DNA of 64,000 bases, taken from the NCBI RefSeq assembly GCF_027925385.1, contig NZ_AP027142.1, positions 1,780,001-1,844,000 of the forward strand, read 5' to 3'. Each line of letters opens with the position of its first letter. Positions within the stretch are counted from its first letter, which is position 1. The notes beneath the pieces are model-generated. The model did not search any database. It saw only the letters and a program-made list of their open reading frames with translations, and was not told where the DNA came from. Origin of the DNA: Methylocystis iwaonis. GTDB lineage: Bacteria > Pseudomonadota > Alphaproteobacteria > Rhizobiales > Beijerinckiaceae. Positions 36,269-45,256 of this stretch are shown piece after piece. The position numbers and the translations under genes are program-made.

Positions 36269-36751
36269 TTAGCGCTTCGAGAACTGGAAGCTGCGGCGAG
36301 CCTTGCGCTTGCCGTATTTCTTGCGCTCGACCACGCGGGAGTCGCGGGTGAGGAAGCCTTCCTTCTTGAGCGCCGAGCGCAGCTCGGGCTCGTAATGGGT
36401 CAGCGCCTTGGCGAGGCCGTGGCGCACCGCGCCGGCCTGGCCCGAGAGTCCGCCGCCGGCGACCGACACCATGACGTCATATTGGTCGACGCGCTTGGCG
36501 ACGCCGAGCGGCTGCTGCAGGATCATGCGCAGCACCGGACGGGCGAAATAGACTTCGATGTCGCGGCCGTTGACCGTGATCTTGCCGGAGCCCGGCTTGA
36601 TCCACACGCGGGCGACGGCGTTCTTGCGCTTGCCGGTGGCGTAGGCGCGGCCATACTTGTCGAGCTTCTGCTCGTATCTCGGCGCTTCGACCGCGGCGGC
36701 GACGGCCGCCTGATTGAGGTCGGCGAGCGAGGAAAGGGTGGTCTCGGCCAT
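36269..36751 (-). CDS. rpsI: ribosomal protein S9
   Basis: A 160-residue 30S subunit protein with the S9 core [18 protein letters not shown] and the conserved basic C-terminus [18 protein letters not shown] that reaches toward the P-site tRNA. The ~30-residue N-terminal extension is usual in alphaproteobacteria. It follows rplM after 2 bp, as an operon. Confidence 0.98.
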   Translation of the reverse strand: MAETTLSSLADLNQAAVAAAVEAPRYEQKLDKYGRAYATGKRKNAVARVWIKPGSGKITVNGRDIEVYFARPVLRMILQQPLGVAKRVDQYDVMVSVAGGGLSGQAGAVRHGLAKALTHYEPELRSALKKEGFLTRDSRVVERKKYGKRKARRSFQFSKR

Positions 36752-36753
36752 AA

Positions 36754-37224
36754 TCAGGCGCTCCGGCTATTCTTGGCGTTCAGGGCGGCGACGTCGAGCG
36801 TCACGGGGCTCTGCGCCTCGTGCGGATGCGTGGCGCCCTTGTAGACGCGCAGGTTTCCGAGCTGCTGACGGCCGAGCGGGCCACGCGGCAGCATGCGCTG
36901 CACGGCCTTCTCCAGGACGCGCTCCGGGAAGCGGCCTTCGAGAAGGAACTTGGCCGAGCGCTCCTTGATGCCGCCCGGGAAGCCCGTGTGATAGTGATAG
37001 ACCTTCTGGTCGCGCTTGCGGCCGGTCAGCACCACCTTGTCGGCGTTGATGACGATGATGTTGTCGCCATCGTCCATATGGGGGGTGAAGGTGGCCTTGT
37101 GCTTGCCGCGCAGGCGCAGCGCGATGAGCGAAGCGAGGCGGCCGACGACGAGCCCGGAGGCGTCGATCAGCACCCATTTCTTTTCGATGTCGGCGGGCTT
37201 CGCCGAATAGGTCTTGCCAAACAT
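36754..37224 (-). CDS. rplM: ribosomal protein L13
   Basis: A 156-residue 50S subunit protein. The start at [17 protein letters not shown] fits the family; longer upstream readings do not. Signatures: [32 protein letters not shown] and [28 protein letters not shown]. First gene of the rplM-rpsI operon. Confidence 0.98.
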   Translation of the reverse strand: MFGKTYSAKPADIEKKWVLIDASGLVVGRLASLIALRLRGKHKATFTPHMDDGDNIIVINADKVVLTGRKRDQKVYHYHTGFPGGIKERSAKFLLEGRFPERVLEKAVQRMLPRGPLGRQQLGNLRVYKGATHPHEAQSPVTLDVAALNAKNSRSA

Positions 37225-37428
37225 GGGATGCGAGTTCCGTCTGAACGAACTGTTCGGATGCGGGTGGATATTGGATGCGGGGGCGGGGGTCAAGCAAATA
37301 ATATGGATTGTTCGGTCTGTGTCGCCCAGAAAACAAGGTGCGCGAGCGTTATGGTATCTTAATACCGCATATTGCGGCCACCCCATGATCTGGGCTATCT
37401 TACCGCGTCTTACTTTTGAGGTGGTCAA

Positions 37429-37704
37429 ATGGGTTCCGCCGAAAAGCGAACGGTGCGGCTGTCGACGAAAGGGCAGGTTGTCCTTCCCAAATCAATCCGA
37501 AAAAGCCGGAATTGGGATGCTGGGGCCGCTTTGACCGTAGAGGAAACGCCCGAGGGCGTTTTGCTGAAAGAGGCCCCGCTCTTTGCCCCTACGCGTGTCG
37601 AGGATGTCTTCGGCATGCTCGAATACGCCGGCCCCGCCAAGACGATCGAGGAGATGGACGCCGCCGTCCTTGCAGAGGCGAAGCGTCGTCATGCTCGCGA
37701 TTGA
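37429..37704 (+). CDS. AbrB/MazE-type antitoxin
   Basis: A 91-residue protein whose N-terminal 45 residues form a SpoVT/AbrB swapped-hairpin domain ([21 protein letters not shown], then [14 protein letters not shown]). The C-terminal part should bind and inhibit the toxin. It overlaps the PIN-domain gene by 14 bp, the classical layout of a type II toxin-antitoxin operon. Such antitoxins usually autoregulate their promoter. Confidence 0.87.
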   Translation: MGSAEKRTVRLSTKGQVVLPKSIRKSRNWDAGAALTVEETPEGVLLKEAPLFAPTRVEDVFGMLEYAGPAKTIEEMDAAVLAEAKRRHARD

Positions 37705-38080
37705 TACGAATGTGCTCGTGCGCTTCCTGGTGAAGGATGATCCCGAGCAGTCGCTGAAGGCGCGGGCGCTGATCGAGCAGGAAACGATTTTCGTGGCGTT
37801 GACCGTGTTGCTCGAAGCCGAATGGGTTCTACGCAGCGCCTATCGGTTCGAGCGGGAGCGGCTCCTGAAAGCCTTCCGCGCATTCGCGGGCCTAAAAACC
37901 GTCGTGATCCAGGACCCGCGCGCGCTGTCGAAGGCCATCGCCTGGGCGGAAGCCGGGATGGATTTTGCTGACGCGCTGCATCTCGCGCAAATGGGGCAGA
38001 GCGAGGCCTTCGCGACCTTCGATGCGCGACTAGCGAAAGCGGCGAAAAGGATGGGCGCGGCGGAGGTGCGGGGGCTATAG
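37691..38080 (+). CDS. vapC: PIN-domain ribonuclease toxin (VapC-like)
   Basis: A 129-residue PIN-domain protein starting at an ATG inside the antitoxin gene. The acidic catalytic residues are visible: Asp in [11 protein letters not shown], Glu in LLEAEWVLR, Asp in AGMDFADALHL and Asp in ATFDARLA. VapC toxins cleave tRNA or rRNA. The frame is intact, so the pair is probably functional. Confidence 0.88.
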   Translation: MLAIDTNVLVRFLVKDDPEQSLKARALIEQETIFVALTVLLEAEWVLRSAYRFERERLLKAFRAFAGLKTVVIQDPRALSKAIAWAEAGMDFADALHLAQMGQSEAFATFDARLAKAAKRMGAAEVRGL

Positions 38081-38106
38081 GCGCCGGCAGTTGGTCGAAA
38101 AACGAA

Positions 38107-38143
38107 GGCCCTCCCACCGGCTTCCCGGAGAGAGGGCCATTTT
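38107..38143. terminator. bidirectional terminator between vapC and amtB
   Basis: GGCCCTC and GAGGGCC form a 7-bp stem; the plus strand continues ATTTTT, and the minus strand has a T-containing run (TTCGTTTTT). It separates two convergent genes. Confidence 0.7.
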
Positions 38144-38159
38144 TACATACACCGGCCCG

Positions 38160-39464
38160 CTACTGATGATGCAGCGCCTCGCCATGCAACGCGATGTCCA
38201 GCCCCTCGCGCTCGTCGTCGCCGGTCACGCGCAGGCTCGTGAAGAGCGACACGATCTTCAGCGAGATCAGCGTCCCGATCACGCACCAGCCGATCGTCAC
38301 GCCGACGCCGATCGCCTGCACCACGAATTGATGCGCGTCGCCTTCGAGCAGCCCCGCCACGCCCGGATCGCTGTCCGAGGCCGTGATCGCGCGGGTCGCG
38401 AAGACGCCGGCCATCAGCGTGCCCATGATGCCGCCGACGCCATGGACGCCGAAGACGTCGAGCGTGTCGTCATAGTTGAATTTGTGTTTGGCGACCGTGC
38501 AGAACCAATAGCAGACACCGCCGGCGATCAGTCCGATGACCACGCCATGCCAGGGCAGCACATAGCCCGAGGCGGGGGTGATGGTGCCAAGCCCCGCGAC
38601 CGCGCCGGAGATGACGCCGAGCACGGAGGGCTTGCCGCGTTCGAGCCACTCCAGCCCGCTCCACACCAGCGCGCCCGAGCAGGCGGCGAGATGGGTGGCG
38701 ACGATGGCGAAGACCGCGCGCGAATTGGCGCCGAGCGCCGAGCCGCCGTTGAAGCCGAACCAGCCGACCCAAAGGAGCCCGGTGCCGACCACGGCGAGCG
38801 AGACGTCGAAGGGCGAGAGGTTCTCGCGCCCAAAGCCGACGCGGTTGCCCATCACCAGCGCGCAGACGAGGCCCGCGACGCCGGCGTTGATATGCACCAC
38901 CGTGCCGCCGGCGAAATCCAGGAGGCCCATCTTCTGCAGGAAGCCGCCGCCCCACACCCAATGCGCCGAGGGCACATAGACGATAAAGAGCCAGACGACG
39001 CTGAAGACGATGAAGGCGGAAAACTTCATGCGCTCGGCGACCGAGCCGCCGACCAGCGCGCAGGTGATGACCGCGAAGGTCATCTGATAGGCCATGAAGA
39101 GGATTTCAGGAATCCTCTTGGCGAGCGGGCTCACCGTGTCGATCCCCACGCCCGAGAGCAGGACGCGCGCCGTATCGCCGATCACGGGGCCGTCGCCCGA
39201 GAAGACGAGGCTGTAGGCGATGGCGATCCACAGCAGCGAGACGACCGCCGTGGCGATGAGGCTCTGCGCCATTGTCGCCAGCACGTTCTTCTTGCGCACC
39301 ATGCCGCTGTAGAAAAGCGCGAGGCCGGGCAGCGTCATCATCAGCACGAGCGCGGTCGCGACGATCATGAAGGACGTGTCGGCGCCGTCGATCTTGGGGG
39401 CGTCCTGCGCAAGGGCAGGGGTGGCGATGAGGGCGCCCGCAAGCGCCGAGAACAGTTTCTTCAT
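38160..39464 (-). CDS. amtB: ammonium transporter
   Basis: A 434-residue Amt-family channel with a cleavable signal sequence (ending ATPALA) and eleven transmembrane helices. Pore features: the conserved Asp in LLDFAGGTVVHINAG, the twin histidines in VVHINAG and DVFGVHGVGG, and the family motif LALFYSGMVRKKN. It conducts ammonium under nitrogen limitation and is normally blocked by GlnK, encoded just upstream. A repeat B copy separates the two genes. Confidence 0.97.
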   Translation of the reverse strand: MKKLFSALAGALIATPALAQDAPKIDGADTSFMIVATALVLMMTLPGLALFYSGMVRKKNVLATMAQSLIATAVVSLLWIAIAYSLVFSGDGPVIGDTARVLLSGVGIDTVSPLAKRIPEILFMAYQMTFAVITCALVGGSVAERMKFSAFIVFSVVWLFIVYVPSAHWVWGGGFLQKMGLLDFAGGTVVHINAGVAGLVCALVMGNRVGFGRENLSPFDVSLAVVGTGLLWVGWFGFNGGSALGANSRAVFAIVATHLAACSGALVWSGLEWLERGKPSVLGVISGAVAGLGTITPASGYVLPWHGVVIGLIAGGVCYWFCTVAKHKFNYDDTLDVFGVHGVGGIMGTLMAGVFATRAITASDSDPGVAGLLEGDAHQFVVQAIGVGVTIGWCVIGTLISLKIVSLFTSLRVTGDDEREGLDIALHGEALHHQ

Positions 39465-39516
39465 TGGGGGCTTTCAGCTTCTTGGTTGATTTTTGAGCGT
39501 TTCTTCGGGGCGCCGC

Positions 39517-39599
39517 CGTCATTGCGAGGAGCGAAGCGACGAAGCAATCCAGGGCTGGGATGACGCTCTGGATTGCTTCGCTGCGCTCGCAATGACGGC
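39517..39599 (+). repeat. dispersed repeat family B, copy 2
   Basis: About 83-bp palindrome (CCGTCATTGCGAGGAGCGAA ... CGCTCGCAATGACGG; inner CAATCCAGGG/CTCTGGATTG). It sits between glnK and amtB inside what should be one operon. Confidence 0.75.
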
Positions 39600-39619
39600 C
39601 TGTTGTCACAGGTGACGCC

Positions 39620-39973
<354 letters not shown>

Positions 39974-40001
39974 TCATTGCCAGCAGGATGGCCGTTTTGT
40001 C

Positions 40002-40018
40002 AGCAATGCTTGTGCCAG
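40002..40018 (-). promoter_or_regulatory. sigma-54 (-24/-12) promoter of glnK
   Basis: On the minus strand CTGGCAC, five bases, then TTGC matches the RpoN consensus TGGCAC-N5-TTGC. It ends about 45 bp before the glnK ATG. This predicts NtrC-dependent activation during nitrogen limitation. Confidence 0.8.
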
Positions 40019-40254
40019 CCTGCGCAATATCTATACGAAGCGACGCCTATCAGGGCGTCAGACTGCTCGATTGATCGCCACGCGGGCGCCTATCGCTTAA
40101 AAATTCCACAAATTGTTCAAGAAAATGGCTGCAGCTCACCGCTCTGCCGCCCTCTGCGTGCTCCTTATCGTTCAGCGCAGGTTCAGCGAAAGACGCTGAA
40201 TAACAAGAATATGCTTCGGGTCAGCGACTCCAGGGGAGCCAGGGGAGATTGTGC

Positions 40255-43167
40255 ATGCTTCGAATTCGAGCGCTCTTGGCTGCGGCGGCCGCGCTATTGG
40301 CGCTTGCCGCCGGATCGGGCGCCTTGGCCGCCGAACGGCGGCTGGCGCTTGTCATCGGCGAGTCGGCCTATCCGGCGAAGCCGCTGCCCACGGCCGCAAA
40401 TGACGCCGGGCTCGTCGCGCAGACCTTGCAGGCGGCGGGCTTCGACGTCACCGGGGCGCGCGATCTCGACGAGGCGGCGCTGAAACAGGCGTTCCGAGAT
40501 TTCCTGGACAAGACTGCCGCCGCCGGGCCGGACGCCGTCGCCTTCGTCTATTTCTCCGGCTACGGCCTGCAGCTCGAAGGCGAAAATTACCTCGTGCCGG
40601 TCGACGCCGCTTTGGCGCGCGATGTCGACATCCCCATGCGCACGCTGCGCGTCTCCGACTATTTGAAGCCGCTTTCGGCGTCGGGCGCAAAGCTCGCCGT
40701 TGTCGCGCTCGACGCCGCGCGCGCCAATCCCTTCCAACTATCCGGCCAGCCGCTCGCCGGCGGCCTTGCGCTTTATGAGCCGGGGGGCAGGGCGCTGCTC
40801 GCCTATAACGCCGCGCCGGGGACAATCGCGCCGGGCGAGACCGGCGACTATGGCGCCTACGCACATGCGCTCGCGGAAATGATCCGCGACGGCGGCCGGC
40901 CGCTGATGGATGTCTTCGAAAACACGCGCCTGCGCGTTTCGGATGTCACCAAAGGCGCGCAAATCCCGTGGAATTCCCAGCGCGTTGACACGGATTTCCT
41001 GTTCTTCCAGCGTGAGGCCAATGCGCCTGTGCGCAGCGAGGATGTGGCGCGGCTGGCGAAGCCGATCAGCGCGCTCGGGCCGGAAGCGGGTTTCTCGGCG
41101 GCGATCCGCCGCGATACGCTGCAGGGATACCAGGACTATGTGGCGACCTATCCTGCGGCGCCCTACGCCAAGCGGGCGCGGGCCATTCTCGCGGCGCGGC
41201 GCGAGGCCCTGACCTGGCGCCGGTCGCGCGTCGTCGATACGCCCAACGCCTATTGGACCTATCTGCGCCGTTATCCCAAGGGCCCGCATGCCTGGGACGC
41301 GCGCCGTCGCCTTGCGGAGCTGCGCTACGAGCTCGAGCCGCCGCCGCGTTTCGCGATGATCGACTATGATTATCCGCCGCCGCCGCCCGACGAGATCATC
41401 TATGTCGAGCAGCCGGTCGTCTTCTTCGACGATCCGATGTGGGGCTTCGCGCCGCCGCCGCCTCCGCCGGTCTATCTGCTGCCGCCGCCGCCGCCGGATT
41501 TCGTGGTCCTGCCGCCGCCCGTCGTCATCGCGGAGCCCTATGCGCTACCGGCGCCGCAATATGTCCCGATCCCTGCCTGGCAGCGGGCGCCGGATTACAT
41601 CGCCCCGCCGCCGGATAATTTCATCTACGCCAACGCTCACAACTCCGTGGTCGTGGACCCGCAGGCCAATAATGTCATCGTGCGCAAGCCGGGCGGCGGC
41701 GTCATCTCGACGGAGACGCTCACCGCCGCGGGGGTAGGGGCGGCTGCAGTCGCCGTCGGCGCGGCGCTGCCGAACTTCATCGCCAAGCGCAACGGGGTCC
41801 AGCCCGCCGGCGCGCCCCAGCCGCCCATCGGCGCGCCGGGGGCTATTCCAACAGCGCCGGCGCCGGTCGCTCCTGCCTATGTGACACCGACGCCACAGGC
41901 GCCGGGAGGGACGGCAGGCGTTCCTGCTGGCGCTGCCCCGGCGGCTCCGATCGGCGCCGCTCCGCTGGCGCCGGCCCCGGCGGCTGTCGCGCCAAATGCG
42001 CTGCCGCCTGCCGGGTCGGGAGCGCCTAACCCAAACGCGCCCGTCGGCGCGCCGCACGGAATCGGCGCGCCCGCGACCTTGCCGGCGGGCCCCGCCGGAG
42101 CGACGTCGCCGGGCGCTCAGCCGTTGAAGGATCATGCGCTGCCGCTTCCGCCGGCCGCAGGCGGTGCGGCCCACGATCCCAACGGCGCGCCGCAGGTCGG
42201 CAAGCCGGGCGCCCCGCTCACGCCGCCGCCGGCGGCCGAGGGCGCGCTCAAAAATCAGGTGCTTCCCACGCCGGCTGGCGCTGGCCCCGCTGGTCTGGGC
42301 GCCTCAGAAAAGGCGGCGCCTCTTTCGCCTCCCGGCGGGCATACGCCCGCCGCAGCGGAGATGCCGGGTCAAGCCTTGCCCGCTCGCCGCAACGCGGCGC
42401 CTGGCGCGGCGCATCAGCCGGAGCAGCTTCCGTCCGGCCGCGAGCCGATCGGCGGCGCTGGCGGACGCCATGCCCCCTCGCCGCCCGTTGGGTCGGGCGG
42501 ACTTCCCCCGCTTGGCGGCGAACCAGCGGGACCAGTTGGCGACAAGCCGGCGCGAGGGACGCCCGCGATGGGTCCGGCGCGCGGGCTCGATCCTTCCGGT
42601 GCGATGGCGCCCCATGGGCCGGGACCGAAAAACCTCGCGCCCGGGCAGCCGCATCCGCCGGCGCCGCAAGGCGTCCTCGGTGGCCCGACTGCGGCGCCGC
42701 ATCGGGCGATCGAGCCTGCACATGAGCCGATGATGCGCGGTCCGGCGGGCGGACAGCCCCATATGGCGCCCTCGCCGATGCGGGAGCCTCCGGGCGGTTT
42801 GCGGGAGACGGCGCCGCGCGGCGCGGTTCCGCCGATGCGGACCGCTCCGAATGACGCCATGCCCCCGCGGCCGGAAGGCGCGGCGGCGCCACATGTTCGC
42901 GCCGCGCCGCCGCCCGGCTACGGCATGCCGCCGCAGACGCATCAAATTGCGCCGCCCGCGATGCATGCGCCGCCGCCCGCGCCCTCGCCGGCGCCGCCCG
43001 CCGCCTTCATGCGACAACCGCCCGCGCCGCCGCCTCAAGCCGCGCCGCCGGCGCCGCGCCCAGCCGCAGCGCCGCCACATCCTCAGCCGAACAAAGAAGG
43101 CACGGGTCCGCATGGCGCCGGGGGAGGTTTTGGAGGACCGCCGCCCGGATTTGGTGGAATGCATTAG
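40255..43167 (+). CDS. caspase-like protein lacking catalytic residues, Pro-rich tail
   Basis: A 970-residue exported protein. The ATG at 40255 follows AGGGGAG; a TTG two codons earlier is also in frame. After the signal peptide (ending GALA) residues 28-260 form a peptidase C14 (caspase/orthocaspase) domain: RRLALVIGESAYPAKPLPTAANDA, VYFSGYG and VVALDAARANPF. Active relatives have SGHG and DACR(N/D)NPF, so the catalytic His is Tyr103 and the catalytic Cys is Ala155: predicted inactive. Residues ~275-355 contain a tetratricopeptide-like spacer (YVATYPAAPYAKRARAIL). The remaining ~600 residues are extremely Pro/Ala/Gly-rich and low-complexity, with several aromatic-Pro stretches. Probably a periplasmic or surface scaffold. 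Confidence 0.85.
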   Translation: MLRIRALLAAAAALLALAAGSGALAAERRLALVIGESAYPAKPLPTAANDAGLVAQTLQAAGFDVTGARDLDEAALKQAFRDFLDKTAAAGPDAVAFVYFSGYGLQLEGENYLVPVDAALARDVDIPMRTLRVSDYLKPLSASGAKLAVVALDAARANPFQLSGQPLAGGLALYEPGGRALLAYNAAPGTIAPGETGDYGAYAHALAEMIRDGGRPLMDVFENTRLRVSDVTKGAQIPWNSQRVDTDFLFFQREANAPVRSEDVARLAKPISALGPEAGFSAAIRRDTLQGYQDYVATYPAAPYAKRARAILAARREALTWRRSRVVDTPNAYWTYLRRYPKGPHAWDARRRLAELRYELEPPPRFAMIDYDYPPPPPDEIIYVEQPVVFFDDPMWGFAPPPPPPVYLLPPPPPDFVVLPPPVVIAEPYALPAPQYVPIPAWQRAPDYIAPPPDNFIYANAHNSVVVDPQANNVIVRKPGGGVISTETLTAAGVGAAAVAVGAALPNFIAKRNGVQPAGAPQPPIGAPGAIPTAPAPVAPAYVTPTPQAPGGTAGVPAGAAPAAPIGAAPLAPAPAAVAPNALPPAGSGAPNPNAPVGAPHGIGAPATLPAGPAGATSPGAQPLKDHALPLPPAAGGAAHDPNGAPQVGKPGAPLTPPPAAEGALKNQVLPTPAGAGPAGLGASEKAAPLSPPGGHTPAAAEMPGQALPARRNAAPGAAHQPEQLPSGREPIGGAGGRHAPSPPVGSGGLPPLGGEPAGPVGDKPARGTPAMGPARGLDPSGAMAPHGPGPKNLAPGQPHPPAPQGVLGGPTAAPHRAIEPAHEPMMRGPAGGQPHMAPSPMREPPGGLRETAPRGAVPPMRTAPNDAMPPRPEGAAAPHVRAAPPPGYGMPPQTHQIAPPAMHAPPPAPSPAPPAAFMRQPPAPPPQAAPPAPRPAAAPPHPQPNKEGTGPHGAGGGFGGPPPGFGGMH

Positions 43168-43193
43168 CCAATAAAGACTTCGCCAAAAACTTG

Positions 43194-43223
43194 AGCCCGG
43201 CCGCAATGCCGGGCTTTTTCTTT
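43194..43223 (+). terminator. rho-independent terminator after caspase-like gene
   Basis: AGCCCGGC and GCCGGGCT form a perfect 8-bp stem around a 6-base loop, followed by TTTTTCTTT. It lies 27 bp after the stop. Confidence 0.85.
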
Positions 43224-43335
43224 GCCGCCGAGCATTCGCGAGAGGACTCCAATTCTCGTTGTTTACATTCAAACTGGAGAGTAGAGTTGAGGCAAATATT
43301 CTCTTTCTTTCTTTTGCAACCCCGCGTTTTGCATC

Positions 43336-44136
43336 ATGCACAGCGACGATTTCTTCGATCTCATCGATCGGCTGGCTCAGGCCGATCGTATTGAAACAGC
43401 CTCGAAAATTATGGAGCGTTTCCTGCAGGAGCGGGGGCTCCATAATGGCGCTTACGCAGCCTTGAACATGCCGACGCCCGGCGGCGCGCGGCCGCTCCTT
43501 GCGGTCACCTATTCCGGCGAATGGCAGAAGCATTACGCCCAGAGCGGCTACGTCGATCTCGACCCGATCGTTCGCGCTGGACTGGGCGGCTTTCTGCCCA
43601 TCGACTGGGCGGAGATCGACCGCAGCGACCCGGTCATCCGAAAATTTTTCGGCGAGGCGCAGGAATTGGACGTGGGCCTGAATGGCCTCTCTATTCCGAT
43701 GCGTGGCCGCGCGGGAGAATTTGCGCTCTTTACCGTCACGAGCAATGAGACCGGCGCGGCCTGGCGGTCCCTGAAGCAGGAATTGCTGCGCGATCTCGTC
43801 ATGCTGGCGTTCAACTTCCATGCAGCCGCGCTGCGCTCATGCGCGCCCGGGCCGGAAGCCCCTATTCATTTGCCGCAGCGCGAAGCCGCCTGTCTGCGTT
43901 GGAAGGCGCTCGGCAAGACGGATGACGAGATCGCCCGCATTCTCGGCATCAGCTCGCATACGGTCCGTTTCCACCTCGAATCTGCGCGCGCCCGGCTCAA
44001 TACCGCCAACACGACGCATACGGTGGCGAAGGCGCTCGCGCTCGGTCTCATCAGCATGTCCTACGAGCCGAACCATCTGCTCGCGAAGAAACGTAATCGA
44101 CCGGATAACGGAGGACCCCCCATTTCTGGGAGGTGA
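43336..44136 (+). CDS. LuxR-family quorum-sensing regulator
   Basis: A 266-residue transcription factor. Residues 10-170 are an autoinducer-binding domain with the expected pocket residues in EWQKHYAQSGYVDLDPIV (Trp, Tyr, Asp-Pro) and DWAEI. Residues 190-255 form a GerE/LuxR helix-turn-helix (LPQREAACLRWKALGKTDDEIARILGIS). It should bind an acyl-homoserine lactone made by the LuxI-type enzyme 57 bp downstream. No strong ribosome-binding site is seen. Its 3' end contains a lux-box-like dyad. Confidence 0.92.
   Translation: MHSDDFFDLIDRLAQADRIETASKIMERFLQERGLHNGAYAALNMPTPGGARPLLAVTYSGEWQKHYAQSGYVDLDPIVRAGLGGFLPIDWAEIDRSDPVIRKFFGEAQELDVGLNGLSIPMRGRAGEFALFTVTSNETGAAWRSLKQELLRDLVMLAFNFHAAALRSCAPGPEAPIHLPQREAACLRWKALGKTDDEIARILGISSHTVRFHLESARARLNTANTTHTVAKALALGLISMSYEPNHLLAKKRNRPDNGGPPISGR
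44115..44134 (+). promoter_or_regulatory. lux-box-like dyad upstream of luxI homologue
   Basis: A 20-bp dyad, half-sites ACCCCCCATT and TCTGGGAGGT, matching in 8 of 10 paired positions. Size and the outer ACC...GGT match known lux boxes. It overlaps the last codons of the luxR gene, and its centre is about 70 bp before the luxI start. With the usual -42 placement, transcription would begin near 44167. Confidence 0.6.
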
Positions 44137-44193
44137 TTAAATAGTTAAGTTCAAGTCAGCTTTCGCCCGCAGAAACGCAAGCGGGGTTGGGAA

Positions 44194-44901
44194 ATGATCA
44201 AGATCATACCCGGAGAGTGGCGCGGACGTTTCCCGCGTCTCATCGATGAAATGCATAAGCTGCGGCGCGGCGTCTTTTACGAACGTCTCAAATGGCAGGT
44301 GACGGTCATCAACCGTTGGGAAATAGACGGCTATGACGCGCTCGATCCGCTCTATGTCCTGTCCCTGGACGAAAATGAGCGCGTCATCGGCGGGCTGAGG
44401 CTCTTGCCCACCACCGGCTTCAACATGCTGAACGACACCTTCCCGCAACTGCTGCCGGAGGGCGCGCGGATTCAAAGTCCGCTCATTTGGGAATCCAGCC
44501 GTTTCGCCGTGCGAATGACCGGCGACGTCGGGATCGACTCGCGGATCATCAGCCGCGCCACCGCCGAGCTCGGCATGGCGCTCAACGAAATCGGCAAGGC
44601 GGCGGCGCTCACGCATGTCGTCACCGTTTACGACCGCGTCATGCATCGCATGCTGATGCGCGTCGGCTGCGCCGGCGAGCCGCTGGGCCCTCCGCAAACC
44701 ATCGGCGGCGTGGAGACCTATGCGGTCCTCTACGAGGTCGGGCCCGGTTGGGATCCGCATGTGGGGCGCCTGGCGGGCGGCAGCGTCACGCTCGAACCTG
44801 AGGACAGGGCGGCCGTGCTGGCGCGGCGGGGTTCGGCCTTTTCCTCACAGGCGAAAGGAATTTCCGGCGGCGAAGGAGGCCAAGCATGTTTCAGGATGTG
44901 A
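44194..44901 (+). CDS. acyl-homoserine-lactone synthase (LuxI family)
   Basis: A 235-residue autoinducer synthase joining S-adenosylmethionine and an acyl donor. Essentially all family-invariant residues are present at near-LuxI spacing: Arg24, Phe28 and Trp34 (LRRGVFYERLKW), Asp45 and Asp48 (EIDGYD), Arg69 (GGLRLLP), Glu100 and Arg103 (WESSRFAV). The C-terminus is ~25 residues longer than LuxI. Acyl-chain length cannot be read from the sequence. A small gene overlaps its 3' end. Confidence 0.94.
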   Translation: MIKIIPGEWRGRFPRLIDEMHKLRRGVFYERLKWQVTVINRWEIDGYDALDPLYVLSLDENERVIGGLRLLPTTGFNMLNDTFPQLLPEGARIQSPLIWESSRFAVRMTGDVGIDSRIISRATAELGMALNEIGKAAALTHVVTVYDRVMHRMLMRVGCAGEPLGPPQTIGGVETYAVLYEVGPGWDPHVGRLAGGSVTLEPEDRAAVLARRGSAFSSQAKGISGGEGGQACFRM

Positions 44902-45215
44902 CGCTCAAAAGATCGGCGCAACGCGACTCGAAGCTGGAGGACGCCTGTCGGCGTCCGCGCGGCCCAAACGCGCAAGGCTTTTATCCCTGCGCCCTGCTCG
45001 ACGCGTTGGATGAGCGCGCGCTTCTGATCGCGCTGCTCGATCGGCGGCGACGTTATGAGAAGGGCCGCAACTGGCTGAGAAATTTGCGCAGGGACGTGGA
45101 CGCTTTGGCGCAAAGCTCAAGAGAGCCGGGCGGTCGGCGGCGAAGCCCATCGCGGAGGGCAGGGCGCGCAACGCCAACGGCGCCGAGGAAGCGCCCGCGG
45201 CGTCGGGAGCCGTGA
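44886..45215 (+). CDS. small protein gene overlapping luxI homologue
   Basis: A 109-codon frame starting inside the synthase gene with an excellent AAGGAGG site four bases before the ATG, so translation by re-initiating ribosomes is likely. The first 75 residues look like a folded, helical protein (FYPCALLDALDERALLIALLDRRRRYEKGRNWLRNLRRDVDALA). The last 35 are Arg/Pro-rich and could be shorter in reality. No family recognised. In other methylotrophs small genes next to AHL synthases affect signal production; a similar role here is only a guess. Confidence 0.55.
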   Translation: MFQDVTLKRSAQRDSKLEDACRRPRGPNAQGFYPCALLDALDERALLIALLDRRRRYEKGRNWLRNLRRDVDALAQSSREPGGRRRSPSRRAGRATPTAPRKRPRRREP

Positions 45216-45256
45216 GATCATCGACGCGCGTCCGCCGGTGGACGCGCGTCTCCATA

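Noticed and set aside
40255..41040. Active metacaspase/orthocaspase
   Set aside because: The catalytic His and Cys positions are Tyr103 and Ala155.
42304..43821. 505-codon minus-strand frame
   Set aside because: Antisense to the low-complexity tail of the caspase-like protein and the start of luxR; Arg-rich shadow.
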